A program made the translations under genes and the position numbers. From assembly GCF_007741535.1 (NCBI RefSeq), contig NZ_CP036525.1, forward strand, positions 5,766,001 through 5,830,000: DNA of 64,000 nt. Reading direction: 5' to 3'. Shown here piece after piece: positions 37,559 through 46,913 of this stretch (position 1 is its first letter; the number at the start of each line of letters is the position of its first letter). Under the pieces are notes generated by a model that was not told the origin of the DNA, ran no database searches, and saw only the letters and a list, made by a program, of their open reading frames with translations. Source of the stretch: Rubripirellula lacrimiformis (GTDB lineage: Bacteria; Planctomycetota; Planctomycetia; Pirellulales; Pirellulaceae).

Positions 37559-39625
37559 ATGCTTGTTTCACTGAAATGGTTGTCGAAATATATCGACCTT
37601 CCGATGAGCCACGAAGAATTGGCCCTACGGCTGAGCCTTTCGGGACTCAATCACGAGGAAACCACGGAAATCGGCGGCGATATCGTCATCGACCTCGAAG
37701 TGACCAGCAACCGGGGCGATTGCCTGGGGCATTTGGGCGTGGCTCGTGAAATTGCCGTACTGTACGGATTGGACGTCAAGACACCCGAGCCGAAATTGGC
37801 GCCGGGATCGACCAAGGTGGACACGTTGTTGTCGGTCGAGAACCGCTTCGTCGATGCCTGCCCGCGCTACACCGCTCGCGTGATCCAGGGCGTCCAAGTC
37901 GGACCGAGCCCAGCGTGGTTGGTCGAAGCCCTGCAGTCGGTGTTCTGGAAAGCGAAGGTCGATGGAACGATCGAACCGTACCAAAGCATCAACAATGTGG
38001 TGGATGCAACCAACTTTGTGATGATGGAATGTGGCCAGCCGCTGCATGCGTTCGATTATGCCAAAGTGGCGGATCAAAAGATCATCGTCCGTCCGGCAAC
38101 CAAGGGCGAAACGATCGAAGCGATCGATCACCACAGCTACGAACTCGATGCGTCCAACTGTGTGATCGCCGATGCCAATTCGCCCCAGGCTGTCGCCGGA
38201 GTGATGGGCGGTGCCCAATCGGAAGTCACCGACGCCACCACAGATTTGGTGATCGAAGCAGCGATTTTCACGCCGTTGTCGGTTCGCCGGACAGCCCGTA
38301 AATTGAAACTGCACAGCCCTTCGTCGTTCCGTTTCGAACGCAAAGTGGATCCGGTCGGGGTCGATTGGGCATCGCGCCGGGTATGCGAACTGATCGTCCA
38401 GATAGCGGGCGGCACCGTTGCCGACGGCATCATCGACACCGCCCCCACGATCCCTGCTAGCCCGCCCGTCGTGCTGCGTTCCAGCCAATTGGAACGGATC
38501 CTGGGCATCAAGATCGATGCCGAAGAAGTACAGCGGATTTTGACCAAGCTAGGCTGTGTTGCCCAAGCCGCATCGGATGAATCCGGCACCTACGTGCCGC
38601 CGTCGTGGCGTCACGACCTGACGCGTGAAGCCGACTTGATCGAAGAGGTCGCGCGGATTCACGGGTACGACAAGATCCCCGAAGACTCACCGATTCCGGT
38701 CGCGCCGAGTTCGAAGCGTGAATTTGATACGGCGATGGAACGCGTGCGTCACGTGTTGACATCGGCAGCGATCAGCGAAGCGATGACGCCTTCGATCGTG
38801 ACCGCCAAACTGGACGAATCGATCAGCCCGTGGACCGACCGATCTGCCCTGCAGACTGAAACCGCGATGTTGAAAGGAGCCCGGCGGCTGCGCCGAACTC
38901 TGCTGCCAAGTTTGATCGAAGGCCGCGCCAAAAACTGGGCATCCGCTTCGATCGCCGCCGACCTGTTTGAAATTGCACACATCTATTTGCCGAGCGAACC
39001 TGGCCAGGATGGCGACGACACACTGCCGTCGGAACAGTATTCGTTGGGCATCGTTTCGGGCCGCGACTTTTTCGAAGTCAAAGGAACCCTGGAAACGTTG
39101 TGCCTGCGGATGGGGATCGAAGATCGATTGACCGTTGATCCGATCGCACGCGCGGGCCTGGCCAAAGGTGGCGCGGTGGCACTGAAAATCGGCGACACCA
39201 TGCTGGGCTATTTGGGGATCGTCGACCCCAAAACGCTGAAAGCCTGGAAACTGCCGCCACCGGTCGTGGTTGCCGAAATTTCGCTTCCTGCCCTGCTAGA
39301 ACTCTCTTCGCTGGTACCGCAGCAAAGAGCGGTCAGCATGTTCCCATCGGTCCAGCGCGATTTGAATTTTGTCGTCGCCGAAGCGGTCCGCTGGGCCGAA
39401 CTGGAAAACGTCGTCCGCGACGCCGTCGGCGATTCGCTGGCCGATGTGACCTACCGCGAGACGTACCGCGACCCTCAAAAGGATGGTCAGGGACGCAAAC
39501 GAGTTCTGCTGTCCGTTCAACTGCAGCGTCACGACCAGACCCTCAGTGGTGAACAAGCGGACGCATTGATCGGAAAAGTCGTCGACGAATGCGGCAAAAA
39601 GCTGTCCGCTGAACTATTGTCATAG
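37559..39625 (+). CDS. pheT: Phenylalanyl-tRNA synthetase beta subunit, form without the OB-fold insert
   Basis: 688 residues against about 790 in E. coli. The start MLVSLKWLSKYIDLPMSHEELA is the normal B1 domain. It passes from LSLSGLNHEETTEIGGDIVIDLEVTSNRGDC directly to the B3/B4 part, leaving out the roughly 110-residue EMAP-II/OB-fold tRNA-binding insert. Later parts are standard: AGVMGGAQSEVTDATTD, DLIEEVARIHGYDKIPE (B5), the catalytic-like B6/B7 fold, and a C-terminal anticodon-binding ferredoxin-like domain ending QRHDQTLSGEQADALIGKV. No pheS lies next to it in this window, although the two are usually adjacent in bacteria. Confidence 0.95.
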   Translation: MLVSLKWLSKYIDLPMSHEELALRLSLSGLNHEETTEIGGDIVIDLEVTSNRGDCLGHLGVAREIAVLYGLDVKTPEPKLAPGSTKVDTLLSVENRFVDACPRYTARVIQGVQVGPSPAWLVEALQSVFWKAKVDGTIEPYQSINNVVDATNFVMMECGQPLHAFDYAKVADQKIIVRPATKGETIEAIDHHSYELDASNCVIADANSPQAVAGVMGGAQSEVTDATTDLVIEAAIFTPLSVRRTARKLKLHSPSSFRFERKVDPVGVDWASRRVCELIVQIAGGTVADGIIDTAPTIPASPPVVLRSSQLERILGIKIDAEEVQRILTKLGCVAQAASDESGTYVPPSWRHDLTREADLIEEVARIHGYDKIPEDSPIPVAPSSKREFDTAMERVRHVLTSAAISEAMTPSIVTAKLDESISPWTDRSALQTETAMLKGARRLRRTLLPSLIEGRAKNWASASIAADLFEIAHIYLPSEPGQDGDDTLPSEQYSLGIVSGRDFFEVKGTLETLCLRMGIEDRLTVDPIARAGLAKGGAVALKIGDTMLGYLGIVDPKTLKAWKLPPPVVVAEISLPALLELSSLVPQQRAVSMFPSVQRDLNFVVAEAVRWAELENVVRDAVGDSLADVTYRETYRDPQKDGQGRKRVLLSVQLQRHDQTLSGEQADALIGKVVDECGKKLSAELLS

Positions 39626-39673
39626 GGGTCGATCCGACGGTCCGGACAGTTCATCGGGCGCCGGACGGACTCT

Positions 39674-40792
39674 GTGAAAATGACTTTGACGGCGCCTGAC
39701 TGTATGCAACCTTCGTCCCCCCCTGATATTTCGCCTCGCAATGACCTGCCGTCCGCCGATATGCCTGCCCTAGATCCACCGCCGGTCGCGACCGATCTGT
39801 TTCTGGGCATCGACGTGGGCGGAACCAACGTCAAAGTGGGCCTGGTTGACGGATCCGGGGTGCTACACGCCAAAGCGTCCACAGCGACCCCACCGCTGAA
39901 GACACCCGATCGAGTGTTTCGATACGCGATCGATTTCGCGATCCGTACGATGCGCCATTGGGACCGTCCGATCGATGATTTGATGGCGGTGGGCCTGGCC
40001 GTCCCCGGCGTCCTGGATACACGCGAATTTCAGCTCCGCGAAGTCGTCAATCTGCCCGGTTGGCTTGGTCAGCCGTTGCGAGACATCTTGGTCGATACCT
40101 GCCAACGGCCGGCGATGGTGGTCAATGATGCGAACGCCGCTGCGTATGCCGAACACTCGCTTCGCAAACTCGGGGACCAATCACTTGCCCTGGTGACGTT
40201 GGGAACCGGCATCGGCGCTGGCGTGGTGACCGCCGGGCGACCGCATGGCGGGGACCATGGTTGTGCGGGGGAAGTCGGACACATTGCAATCGAATTTGGC
40301 GACATGGCATTGCCGTGCACCTGCGGCAGTCGCGGGCACTTGGAATCGTATGCGGGTGCCGCTGGCGTGATCGCACGACTGCGGGCATCGATGCCCGAGG
40401 ACTACCAAACCAACAGCGACCAGATTGATCGCGACCAAATCAGCCGAGACCTTTACGCCGGCCAACCCTGGACACCGCGATCGATCGCGATGGCCGCCGC
40501 GGATGGCGATGCACTGTGCCTACAGATCATTGACCAGACCGGTGACTATGTCGGTCGCGCGATCGGCATGTTGGGCCAGACCTTGGATCCGGCCGTCGTG
40601 TTGCTGGGCGGCGCGATGACGTTCGGTGGCGACCAAACATCGACCGGACGTGGTTTCCTAGAACGAATTCGACGTTCGGTTACCGACACTACGTTGGTTC
40701 AAGTCGGTGGTAACATACAGGTCGAATTCGCATCGCTCGGCAACGACGCCGGCACGCTGGGCGCCGCCATGGTGGCCAAAAATCTAACCTAG
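39674..40792 (+). CDS. ROK-family sugar kinase (glucokinase-like)
   Basis: 372 residues as read. The first 40 are Pro-rich and poorly conserved, so ATG 39704 or 39761 may be the true start. The phosphate-binding motif LGIDVGGTNVKVGL is at about 44-57. NDANAAAYAEH gives the catalytic Asp, and GTGIGAGVV and GEVGHIAIE follow. The zinc motif reads C215-T-C217-G-S-R-G-H222, so the third ligand is His instead of the usual Cys. It directly precedes a NagB fusion gene (12 bases), which points to glucose or an N-acetyl amino sugar as substrate. Confidence 0.92.
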   Translation: MKMTLTAPDCMQPSSPPDISPRNDLPSADMPALDPPPVATDLFLGIDVGGTNVKVGLVDGSGVLHAKASTATPPLKTPDRVFRYAIDFAIRTMRHWDRPIDDLMAVGLAVPGVLDTREFQLREVVNLPGWLGQPLRDILVDTCQRPAMVVNDANAAAYAEHSLRKLGDQSLALVTLGTGIGAGVVTAGRPHGGDHGCAGEVGHIAIEFGDMALPCTCGSRGHLESYAGAAGVIARLRASMPEDYQTNSDQIDRDQISRDLYAGQPWTPRSIAMAAADGDALCLQIIDQTGDYVGRAIGMLGQTLDPAVVLLGGAMTFGGDQTSTGRGFLERIRRSVTDTTLVQVGGNIQVEFASLGNDAGTLGAAMVAKNLT

Positions 40793-40804
40793 ACCTAAGC
40801 ACTG

Positions 40805-42730
40805 ATGACTACCAATCCCAATGAACGGATCGCATGCCGGATTTTCTCGCGTGCCTCCGATGCCTCGGTCGCTGTCGCAGCCGAAATTGCTGACCTGATC
40901 CGATCCCAAGCTGCCAGCGGCAAGAATGCAGTGCTGGGGCTAGTGGCCGGTTCATCGCCGGTCAACGTCTATACCGAACTGGTACGCCTGCACCAAAATG
41001 GTGAACTGTCGTTTGCGAACGTCGTGACGTTCAATTCCGACGAATACCATCCGATGCAACCAACCGAACTGCAAAGCATTTCGCGGTTCATGCACGAACA
41101 CCTGTTCGATCATGTCGACATCGATCCAGCCAACGTGCACATCCCCGACGGCACCGTCGCGAAAGAACATTCGCCGACTTACTGTGCCCATTACGAACAA
41201 CTGATTCGCGATGCCGGCGGGATCGATCTGCAATTGCTGGGGATCAATCGCGCAGGACACATCGGGCTGAACGAACCCGGATCCGATCGCGGATCACGCA
41301 CTCGATTGATCACCCTGGACCAGCCGACACGGACTGATGCGGCAAGCGATTTCTTTGGTGCCGAAAACGTTCCTCGTCACGCGATCACGATGGGTGTCGG
41401 TACTCTGCTGGATGCCCGCCGCGTGCTGTTGTTGGCGTTCGGCGAAGGCAAAGCTGACATCGTCGCACGTACTGTCGAAGGGTATGCCGGCGCCAACGTT
41501 CCATCCACGTTTCTGCAGGATCACCCCAGCGTCGAAGCACTGCTGGACGATGCCGCGGCGTCGCGTCTGACGCGGGTCCAGTCCCCATGGCTGCTAGGCG
41601 AAGTTGCCTGGGACGACATCACAACACGCCGCGCCGTCATCGATCTGGCCGAAGGCGTGGGCAAAGCGATCCTGAAACTGACCGATGCCGATTACAACGA
41701 ACACGGACTGCAGGATCTGTTGGCGGCTCACGGCAGCAGTTACGACATCAACCTGCGTGTCTTTCGCAATCTGCAGTCGACCATCATCGGATGGCCCGGT
41801 GGCAAACCAGAACACCGCAAACGACCAGGCGACCGCCCCGGGCATCGCGACGACATTTTCCCCAAACGTGTGATCGTGTTCTCGCCGCATCCGGACGACG
41901 ACGTGATTTCGATGGGCGGCACTTTGATTCGTTTGGTGGACCAGGGGCATGACGTTCACATCGCCTATCAAACGTCCGGCAACATTGCCGTGTTCGACGA
42001 AGACGCGTTGCGGTTCGCGGAGTTCGTCGAGGACTTTTGCACCGAATTCGGAATCCAGGCAGGCGGTTTGGAAGCGATCGCTCATCACGTTGACGAATTC
42101 CTGCGGAACAAGAAATCCGGGCAACTCGATAGCGAAGAAGTGCTTCGGATCAAGGGTCTGATCCGGCGCGGCGAAGCCAGGCAAGGTGCACGCTGCTGCG
42201 GAGTCCCCGATGCCAATCTGCACTACCTTGATTTGCCGTTCTACCAGACCGGACGGATCACCAAGCGACCGCTGTCGGACGAAGACGTCGGCATCACGGT
42301 CGACCTGCTGCGTCAGATTGAACCGCACCAAATCTATGCCGCCGGCGACCTGTCGGATCCGCACGGGACGCACCGCACGTGTCTGTCGGCGATTCTGCAG
42401 GCCTGTGTGATTTGCCAGAACGATCCCTGGTACGAAGCCTGTGCGGTTTGGATGTACCGCGGTGCATGGCAGGAATGGGCTCCACACCAGATCGAGATGG
42501 CGGTCCCGTTGAGTCCGCAGGAAGTGGCCAGAAAGCGAGTGGCAATCTTCAAGCACGAATCGCAAAAGGATCGCGCTCTGTTTCCGGGATCGGATTTACG
42601 TGAATTCTGGCAGCGGGCCGAAGCACGCAACGCCGACACCGCCCGTCGCTACGATGAACTCGGGCTGGCGGAGTACGCCGCGATCGAAGGCTTCGTTCGC
42701 TGGGACGGAAGCACCGGAATCGAACTGTAG
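40805..42730 (+). CDS. nagB: Glucosamine-6-phosphate deaminase fused to a PIG-L/LmbE deacetylase domain
   Basis: 641 residues. Residues about 1-280 are a NagB domain (LGLVAGSSPVNVYTELVRLH; FNSDEYHPM; LLGINRAGHIGLNEPGS; HAITMGVGTLLDARRVLLLAFG), converting glucosamine-6-phosphate to fructose-6-phosphate and ammonia. Residues about 350-620 form a PIG-L-type zinc deacetylase (VIVFSPHPDDDVISMGGTLI; DPHGTHRTCLSAIL), which would remove N-acetyl groups from amino sugars. The fusion therefore could deacetylate and then deaminate a substrate. Such fusions are known from Bacteroidetes and planctomycetes. The gene follows the ROK kinase closely and forms an amino-sugar unit with it. Confidence 0.93.
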   Translation: MTTNPNERIACRIFSRASDASVAVAAEIADLIRSQAASGKNAVLGLVAGSSPVNVYTELVRLHQNGELSFANVVTFNSDEYHPMQPTELQSISRFMHEHLFDHVDIDPANVHIPDGTVAKEHSPTYCAHYEQLIRDAGGIDLQLLGINRAGHIGLNEPGSDRGSRTRLITLDQPTRTDAASDFFGAENVPRHAITMGVGTLLDARRVLLLAFGEGKADIVARTVEGYAGANVPSTFLQDHPSVEALLDDAAASRLTRVQSPWLLGEVAWDDITTRRAVIDLAEGVGKAILKLTDADYNEHGLQDLLAAHGSSYDINLRVFRNLQSTIIGWPGGKPEHRKRPGDRPGHRDDIFPKRVIVFSPHPDDDVISMGGTLIRLVDQGHDVHIAYQTSGNIAVFDEDALRFAEFVEDFCTEFGIQAGGLEAIAHHVDEFLRNKKSGQLDSEEVLRIKGLIRRGEARQGARCCGVPDANLHYLDLPFYQTGRITKRPLSDEDVGITVDLLRQIEPHQIYAAGDLSDPHGTHRTCLSAILQACVICQNDPWYEACAVWMYRGAWQEWAPHQIEMAVPLSPQEVARKRVAIFKHESQKDRALFPGSDLREFWQRAEARNADTARRYDELGLAEYAAIEGFVRWDGSTGIEL

Positions 42731-42778
42731 ACTTGCTGAACCAGTGGTCCGTCGAGGGCAACGGAGCAGCGCAAGCAT

Positions 42779-44605
42779 CTACCCGATGGTGGCCAATCGC
42801 TGGCCTCCGACGACCTGTTCGCCGACCTTGACGTCAATCGACTGGATCGTGCCATCGGCTGGCGATGCGACTTCGATCTCCATCTTCATCGCTTCCAGAA
42901 TCAGAATCGGGTCTCCCTCGCGGACCACGTCACCAGGCTCGGCGATCAACTTGAAAACCGCTCCTGGCATCTGGGCGGTGACGTTGGTTGCGGTTGCTGA
43001 TGACGTGCTGGGCGCCGCGGAGGATCCGCTGCTGCGGGGCCGCATTTCGACTCGGTAAACCTTCCCGTCGACGGTTGCCGTGTTGCCTTCGAACGCCATG
43101 AAGACTTCTTTGCCGTTCACGGTGACCGTGTATTCCGACGGACCGCCGCTTGTCGGTGCGGCTGTTGGTCCAGCCGGTGCGGGGCCACTCGCTTTGGCAG
43201 CGTCCGGATCGATCTTTCGAACGCCAACTTCCGCGTCGCCTTTCAGGAAGCGAATCCCTTTTTCTTTGCAGGCAGCCGCGATGAAGATATTCTCGTCCGT
43301 GGTCGGCAGCCCCTCTGCTTCAAGAATCTTTTTCGTCGCAGCGATCCCCTTGTTGGGATCGGCATCGTTCAGCTCCAACACCGGCCGGGTCGTCGGGTCC
43401 AATTTCAGTTGTTTCATGGCCAGCCTGACCACATCGGCATCCGGTGCGACCGGCGTCTTGCCGAAATACCCGAGGACCATTTTTCCGTAGGGTTCGGCAA
43501 TCTTTTTCCACGGACCGAACATGACGTTGTTGAACGCTTGCTGGAAATAGAACTGCGAAACCGGTGTCACCGAAGTTCCATAGCCGCCTTTGCGAACCAC
43601 ATCGCTCATCGCTTGGATGATTTCGGGATACTTGTCCATGATGCCGTTGTCACGCAGCATCTGAGTATTCGCCGTCAACGCGCCACCCGGCATCGGGCTC
43701 CATGGGATCAACGGTTCGACCGCGGTCGCTTCGGGCGGCAGAAAGTAGTCCTTCATGCAGTCCTTGAACACTTCCTCGGCCTCGCGAACTTTCTCGACAT
43801 CGACATCCAACTCGTACTCCGTCCCTCGCAGTGCGTGCCACATCACCAGAATATCCGGTTGGCAGGTTCCGCCGCTGCAGGGTGCCATCGACAGGTCGAT
43901 CGCATCCGCTCCGGCATCGATGGCGGCCTTGTTGGCAAGCACACTGACGCCAGCGGTTTCGTGAGTGTGGAAGTGGATGAAGGTGTCCTTGGGAAGCATC
44001 TTCCGTGCGGCGCGAATGGTTTCATAAACCTTCGACGGCACGGCGGTTCCCGACGCATCTTTGAAACAGACCGCATCAAACGGGATATCGGCATCCAGAA
44101 TTTGCTGCAGAGTCGACGCATAGAAATCAGCGTCGTGTGCACCGCTGCATCCCGGTGGCAGTTCCATCAACGTCACACAAACCTGATGCTTCAGCCCCGC
44201 ATCGACGATGCACTGTCCGCTGTAGATCAGATTATTGACGTCGTTGAGCGCATCGAAGTTGCGGATCGTCGTCATGCCGTGTTTTTTGAACAAGTCGGCG
44301 TGCAGTTTGACGATATCACTGGACTGCGAATCCAGGCCAACGACGTTCACGCCACGAGCCAGGGTCTGCAGATTCGCATCCGGACCGGCGGTCGCACGGA
44401 ATGCGTCCATCATGTCGAAGGCGTCTTCGTTGCAATAGAAATACAGCGATTGGAAACGAGCCCCACCGCCAGCTTCCAACCATTGGATCCCCGCATCACG
44501 AGCCGCTTCGACCGCTGGCAAAAAATCTTTCGTAAACACTCGGGCGCCATAGACCGACTGGAAGCCGTCGCGAAACGCCGTGCACATGAAGCGAATTTTT
44601 TTCAT
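42779..44605 (-). CDS. oadA: Oxaloacetate decarboxylase alpha subunit (carboxyltransferase + biotin domain)
   Basis: 608 residues from ATG 44605; a TTG-initiated reading back to 44671 adds a low-complexity Ser/Pro stretch and is rejected. The carboxyltransferase TIM barrel starts KIRFMCTAFRDGFQSVYGARV. It carries the metal-binding HFHTHETAG and DLSMAPCSGGTCQPD. After a helical conserved domain and a Pro/Ala/Ser-rich linker (APAGPTAAPTSGG; SSGSSAAPSTSSATA) comes a C-terminal biotinyl domain with EAMKME; the biotinylated Lys is near residue 574. It takes CO2 from oxaloacetate (or a related 2-oxo acid) to biotin and passes it to OadB. It is the last gene of a gamma-beta-alpha operon. Confidence 0.92.
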   Translation of the reverse strand: MKKIRFMCTAFRDGFQSVYGARVFTKDFLPAVEAARDAGIQWLEAGGGARFQSLYFYCNEDAFDMMDAFRATAGPDANLQTLARGVNVVGLDSQSSDIVKLHADLFKKHGMTTIRNFDALNDVNNLIYSGQCIVDAGLKHQVCVTLMELPPGCSGAHDADFYASTLQQILDADIPFDAVCFKDASGTAVPSKVYETIRAARKMLPKDTFIHFHTHETAGVSVLANKAAIDAGADAIDLSMAPCSGGTCQPDILVMWHALRGTEYELDVDVEKVREAEEVFKDCMKDYFLPPEATAVEPLIPWSPMPGGALTANTQMLRDNGIMDKYPEIIQAMSDVVRKGGYGTSVTPVSQFYFQQAFNNVMFGPWKKIAEPYGKMVLGYFGKTPVAPDADVVRLAMKQLKLDPTTRPVLELNDADPNKGIAATKKILEAEGLPTTDENIFIAAACKEKGIRFLKGDAEVGVRKIDPDAAKASGPAPAGPTAAPTSGGPSEYTVTVNGKEVFMAFEGNTATVDGKVYRVEMRPRSSGSSAAPSTSSATATNVTAQMPGAVFKLIAEPGDVVREGDPILILEAMKMEIEVASPADGTIQSIDVKVGEQVVGGQRLATIG

Positions 44606-44758
44606 AGCTGGAACAGATGGCGGCGAGGGGGGGGAAGAAGGAATCGATGAAGAAGCAGAAATCAGAGACAAAGATCAGGGCAAGCTTGCTTCGCACTCGC
44701 CTAGCGAACTGACACCAGCGAACTGACACCAGCGAACTGCGACATCAACCGGCAACGA

Positions 44759-45925
44759 CTACTGCAGCACCGACCACAGTACACCTGCGGCGATCGCACT
44801 GCCGACCACACCGGCAACGTTGGGAGCCATCGCGTGCATCAACAAGAAATTATGCGGGTCTTCTTTCTGACCCACCATTTGAACCACGCGTGCCGAATCC
44901 GGCACCGCCGATACTCCGGCGGCACCCACCAACGGGTTGATTTTGTCGGTCAAGAACAGGTTCATGAACTTGGCAAACATCACGCCACCGGCGGTTGCGA
45001 CGGCGAACGAAAGAGCACCAAGACCAAAGATCAACAGCGACTGAGGTTTCAAGAATGTGTCCGCCTGCGTACTAGCGCCCACACTGAACCCGAGCAAAAT
45101 TGTGATGATATCGATCAGTGCTGTGCGAGCCGTATTGGCCAATCGCTCGGTGACCGTGCTCTCTTTCAATAGATTGCCGAAGAACAGCATCCCCAGCAGC
45201 ACGATCGCACCTGGTGCAATCATCGTGGTGATCAAAAACGCCACGACAGGAAAAATCATCCGTTCGCGCTTCGAAACCTGGCGTGGTGGCTTCATGCGAA
45301 TCAGACGTTCTTCGCGGGTCGTCAGCAACTTCATGATGGGCGGCTGAATGACCGGCACCAGCGCCATGTACGAATATGCTGCGATCGCAATCGCACCCAA
45401 CAAGTGCGGCGCCAGTTTGGCGGACAAAAAGATCGCCGTCGGGCCGTCCGCCCCGCCGATGATCCCGATCGCACCGGCCTCTTCGAACGTGAAGTCCAAG
45501 AACAGCGCCCCAAAGAAGGTCAAGAACACGCCGATTTGTGCAGCGGCACCCAACAACACCAATTTGGGATTGGAAAGCATCGTCGAAAAGTCGGTCATCG
45601 CGCCGATGCCCAGGAAGATCAGTGGCGGATAAATGCCTTGCCGCACCCCAAAATACAGATAGCTAAGCACGCTGCCGGGCACGTATTCCACTTGACCATC
45701 GCGAAGAATCCATTTGGCGTCTTCGTAGACGCTAAGCGCCATCCCTTCGACAATCGGGATGTTACCGACGATCGCGCCCATACCGATCGGGACCAATAGC
45801 AATGGCTCGTAATCTTTGCGGATCGCAAGCGTGATGAAGAACAAGCCGATCACGATCATGATCGCGTTGCCCAGCGTCATCGACGCAAAGCCGGTCGTCT
45901 TCAAAAATTCAAACAGGATGTCCAT
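44759..45925 (-). CDS. oadB: Oxaloacetate decarboxylase beta subunit (Na+ pump)
   Basis: 388 residues, about ten membrane segments. It decarboxylates carboxybiotin while exporting Na+. Conserved segments include SNPKLVLLGAAAQIGVF, the central GIIGGADGPTAIFLSAKLAPHL with the functionally essential Asp, and NPLVGAAGVSAVPDSARVVQ near the C-terminus. ATG 45925 overlaps the stop of the upstream gamma-subunit gene as TGATG, so translation is coupled. The beta subunits of methylmalonyl-CoA and glutaconyl-CoA decarboxylases are similar; the alpha subunit next door favours an oxaloacetate or related 2-oxo acid substrate. Confidence 0.95.
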   Translation of the reverse strand: MDILFEFLKTTGFASMTLGNAIMIVIGLFFITLAIRKDYEPLLLVPIGMGAIVGNIPIVEGMALSVYEDAKWILRDGQVEYVPGSVLSYLYFGVRQGIYPPLIFLGIGAMTDFSTMLSNPKLVLLGAAAQIGVFLTFFGALFLDFTFEEAGAIGIIGGADGPTAIFLSAKLAPHLLGAIAIAAYSYMALVPVIQPPIMKLLTTREERLIRMKPPRQVSKRERMIFPVVAFLITTMIAPGAIVLLGMLFFGNLLKESTVTERLANTARTALIDIITILLGFSVGASTQADTFLKPQSLLIFGLGALSFAVATAGGVMFAKFMNLFLTDKINPLVGAAGVSAVPDSARVVQMVGQKEDPHNFLLMHAMAPNVAGVVGSAIAAGVLWSVLQ

Positions 45926-46254
45926 CAGGAATTTTTTGATCCGTCAGTGGATTTTTGGCTGTCGCTGTAATGTTGCAATTCGCTATGCAACACAAATCCG
46001 ATCGCGGCCAAGACTGCGCCATCGTCGGCGACATGGCTTTCGGGGTGCGACGTTTCGCGGTGACTGTGATCGACTTCTGGCCAGATTCGGTCCAGCAACC
46101 GCATCAACGTAGGCAGCGATGCGATGAACAGCGACAACAGGACCAGGGCAGCAAAAACGATCACCAGCCCAGCAATCGCGATTGCCAGCCCGCGACCGTA
46201 AACCGATTCAGCCAGGATCGGCACAGGCGTCAGATCCAAAAAAGGTATGGGCAC
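45925..46254 (-). CDS. oadG: Oxaloacetate decarboxylase gamma-like small membrane subunit
   Basis: 109 residues. One strong membrane helix (about 22-48, GLAIAIAGLVIVFAALVLLSLF) and a hydrophilic tail with several His residues (DHSHRETSHPESH), as in gamma subunits, which hold the alpha-beta complex together and bind zinc. Membrane helix features G-x-V-F fit the OadG family. It is the first gene of the operon and overlaps oadB by one base. Confidence 0.85.
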   Translation of the reverse strand: MPIPFLDLTPVPILAESVYGRGLAIAIAGLVIVFAALVLLSLFIASLPTLMRLLDRIWPEVDHSHRETSHPESHVADDGAVLAAIGFVLHSELQHYSDSQKSTDGSKNS

Positions 46255-46586
46255 AGCAGGTCATTGGAAGGAGGGTAGGGGGGGCGACCGCAGCCAGCAC
46301 CCCGCCTGATCCATCGGCGATGGCCGATATCAGCGGGCAACCGGCTGCTTCGGGCGTAGCTGGCCGATCCGTTTTCGTAACGAGGATGGGGTGCGGATCA
46401 ACGTCTCGGAAGATCGCGTTTACGAGGATATAGCATGGCAGGACGCCGATCATCCCCCACTAGCCCCGTGAACCACTACAATTTTCGAATCGGTGTTGCC
46501 GCAGACACGGATCACGCAGATCGAATCGAGCTGACCGCTATCGGTGGTGTCAGCGATTTCTTCTCTCATCTGATTTCGGACCACTC
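46255..46586. other. Intergenic region between divergent operons
   Basis: 332 bases with no supported gene. Contains a run of G (GGGTAGGGGGGGCG near 46275) and should hold promoters for both the oad operon and the ABC operon; none can be pinned down. Confidence 0.4.
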
Positions 46587-46913
46587 GTGAAGACTCCTTC
46601 GTATCAGCCGATCGAACGCAGCCGAATGCTGCCAAGAATATCGTTCCGCTGGATGTTCGCGCTGACGACTTTGGGCGCCATCTTGGCGGCCGTCGCCAAA
46701 GCCGCAGGCAGCGGCGCGTCATTCGCCGTCGCGTTGATGGTCACGATCGGATTTATCGGGACCTGCTTTGCACTGTTTGTGTTGATCTTCGCGATCACCT
46801 TGGCCGTATCGTCGCTGTGGTACCAACCGGTCGACGATACCCATCAGGGCAGTCCCTTTGCCGCCGACCAATTGCCACCGCAGATTTTGCCACCACGGGA
46901 GGGACGTTCATGA
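46587..46913 (+). CDS. Small membrane protein heading an ABC-exporter operon
   Basis: 109 residues from a GTG at 46587; an ATG fourteen codons in is the alternative. Two hydrophobic segments (about 20-38 and 45-75) and a Pro-rich C-terminal tail. The stop overlaps the next start as ATGA, so the product is made together with the next protein. Family not recognised. Confidence 0.65.
   Translation: MKTPSYQPIERSRMLPRISFRWMFALTTLGAILAAVAKAAGSGASFAVALMVTIGFIGTCFALFVLIFAITLAVSSLWYQPVDDTHQGSPFAADQLPPQILPPREGRS
46897..46904 (+). promoter_or_regulatory. Ribosome binding site inside the end of the upstream gene
   Basis: GGGAGGGA lies five bases before ATG 46910 and supports that start over the longer reading from 46817. 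Confidence 0.7.

Noticed and set aside
41594-42565. 323-residue open frame on -
   Set aside because: Antisense to the NagB-PIG-L gene and without any domain signal.
43409-44650. 413-residue open frame on +
   Set aside because: Antisense to oadA over its whole length; the product has no domain, while oadA is unmistakable.
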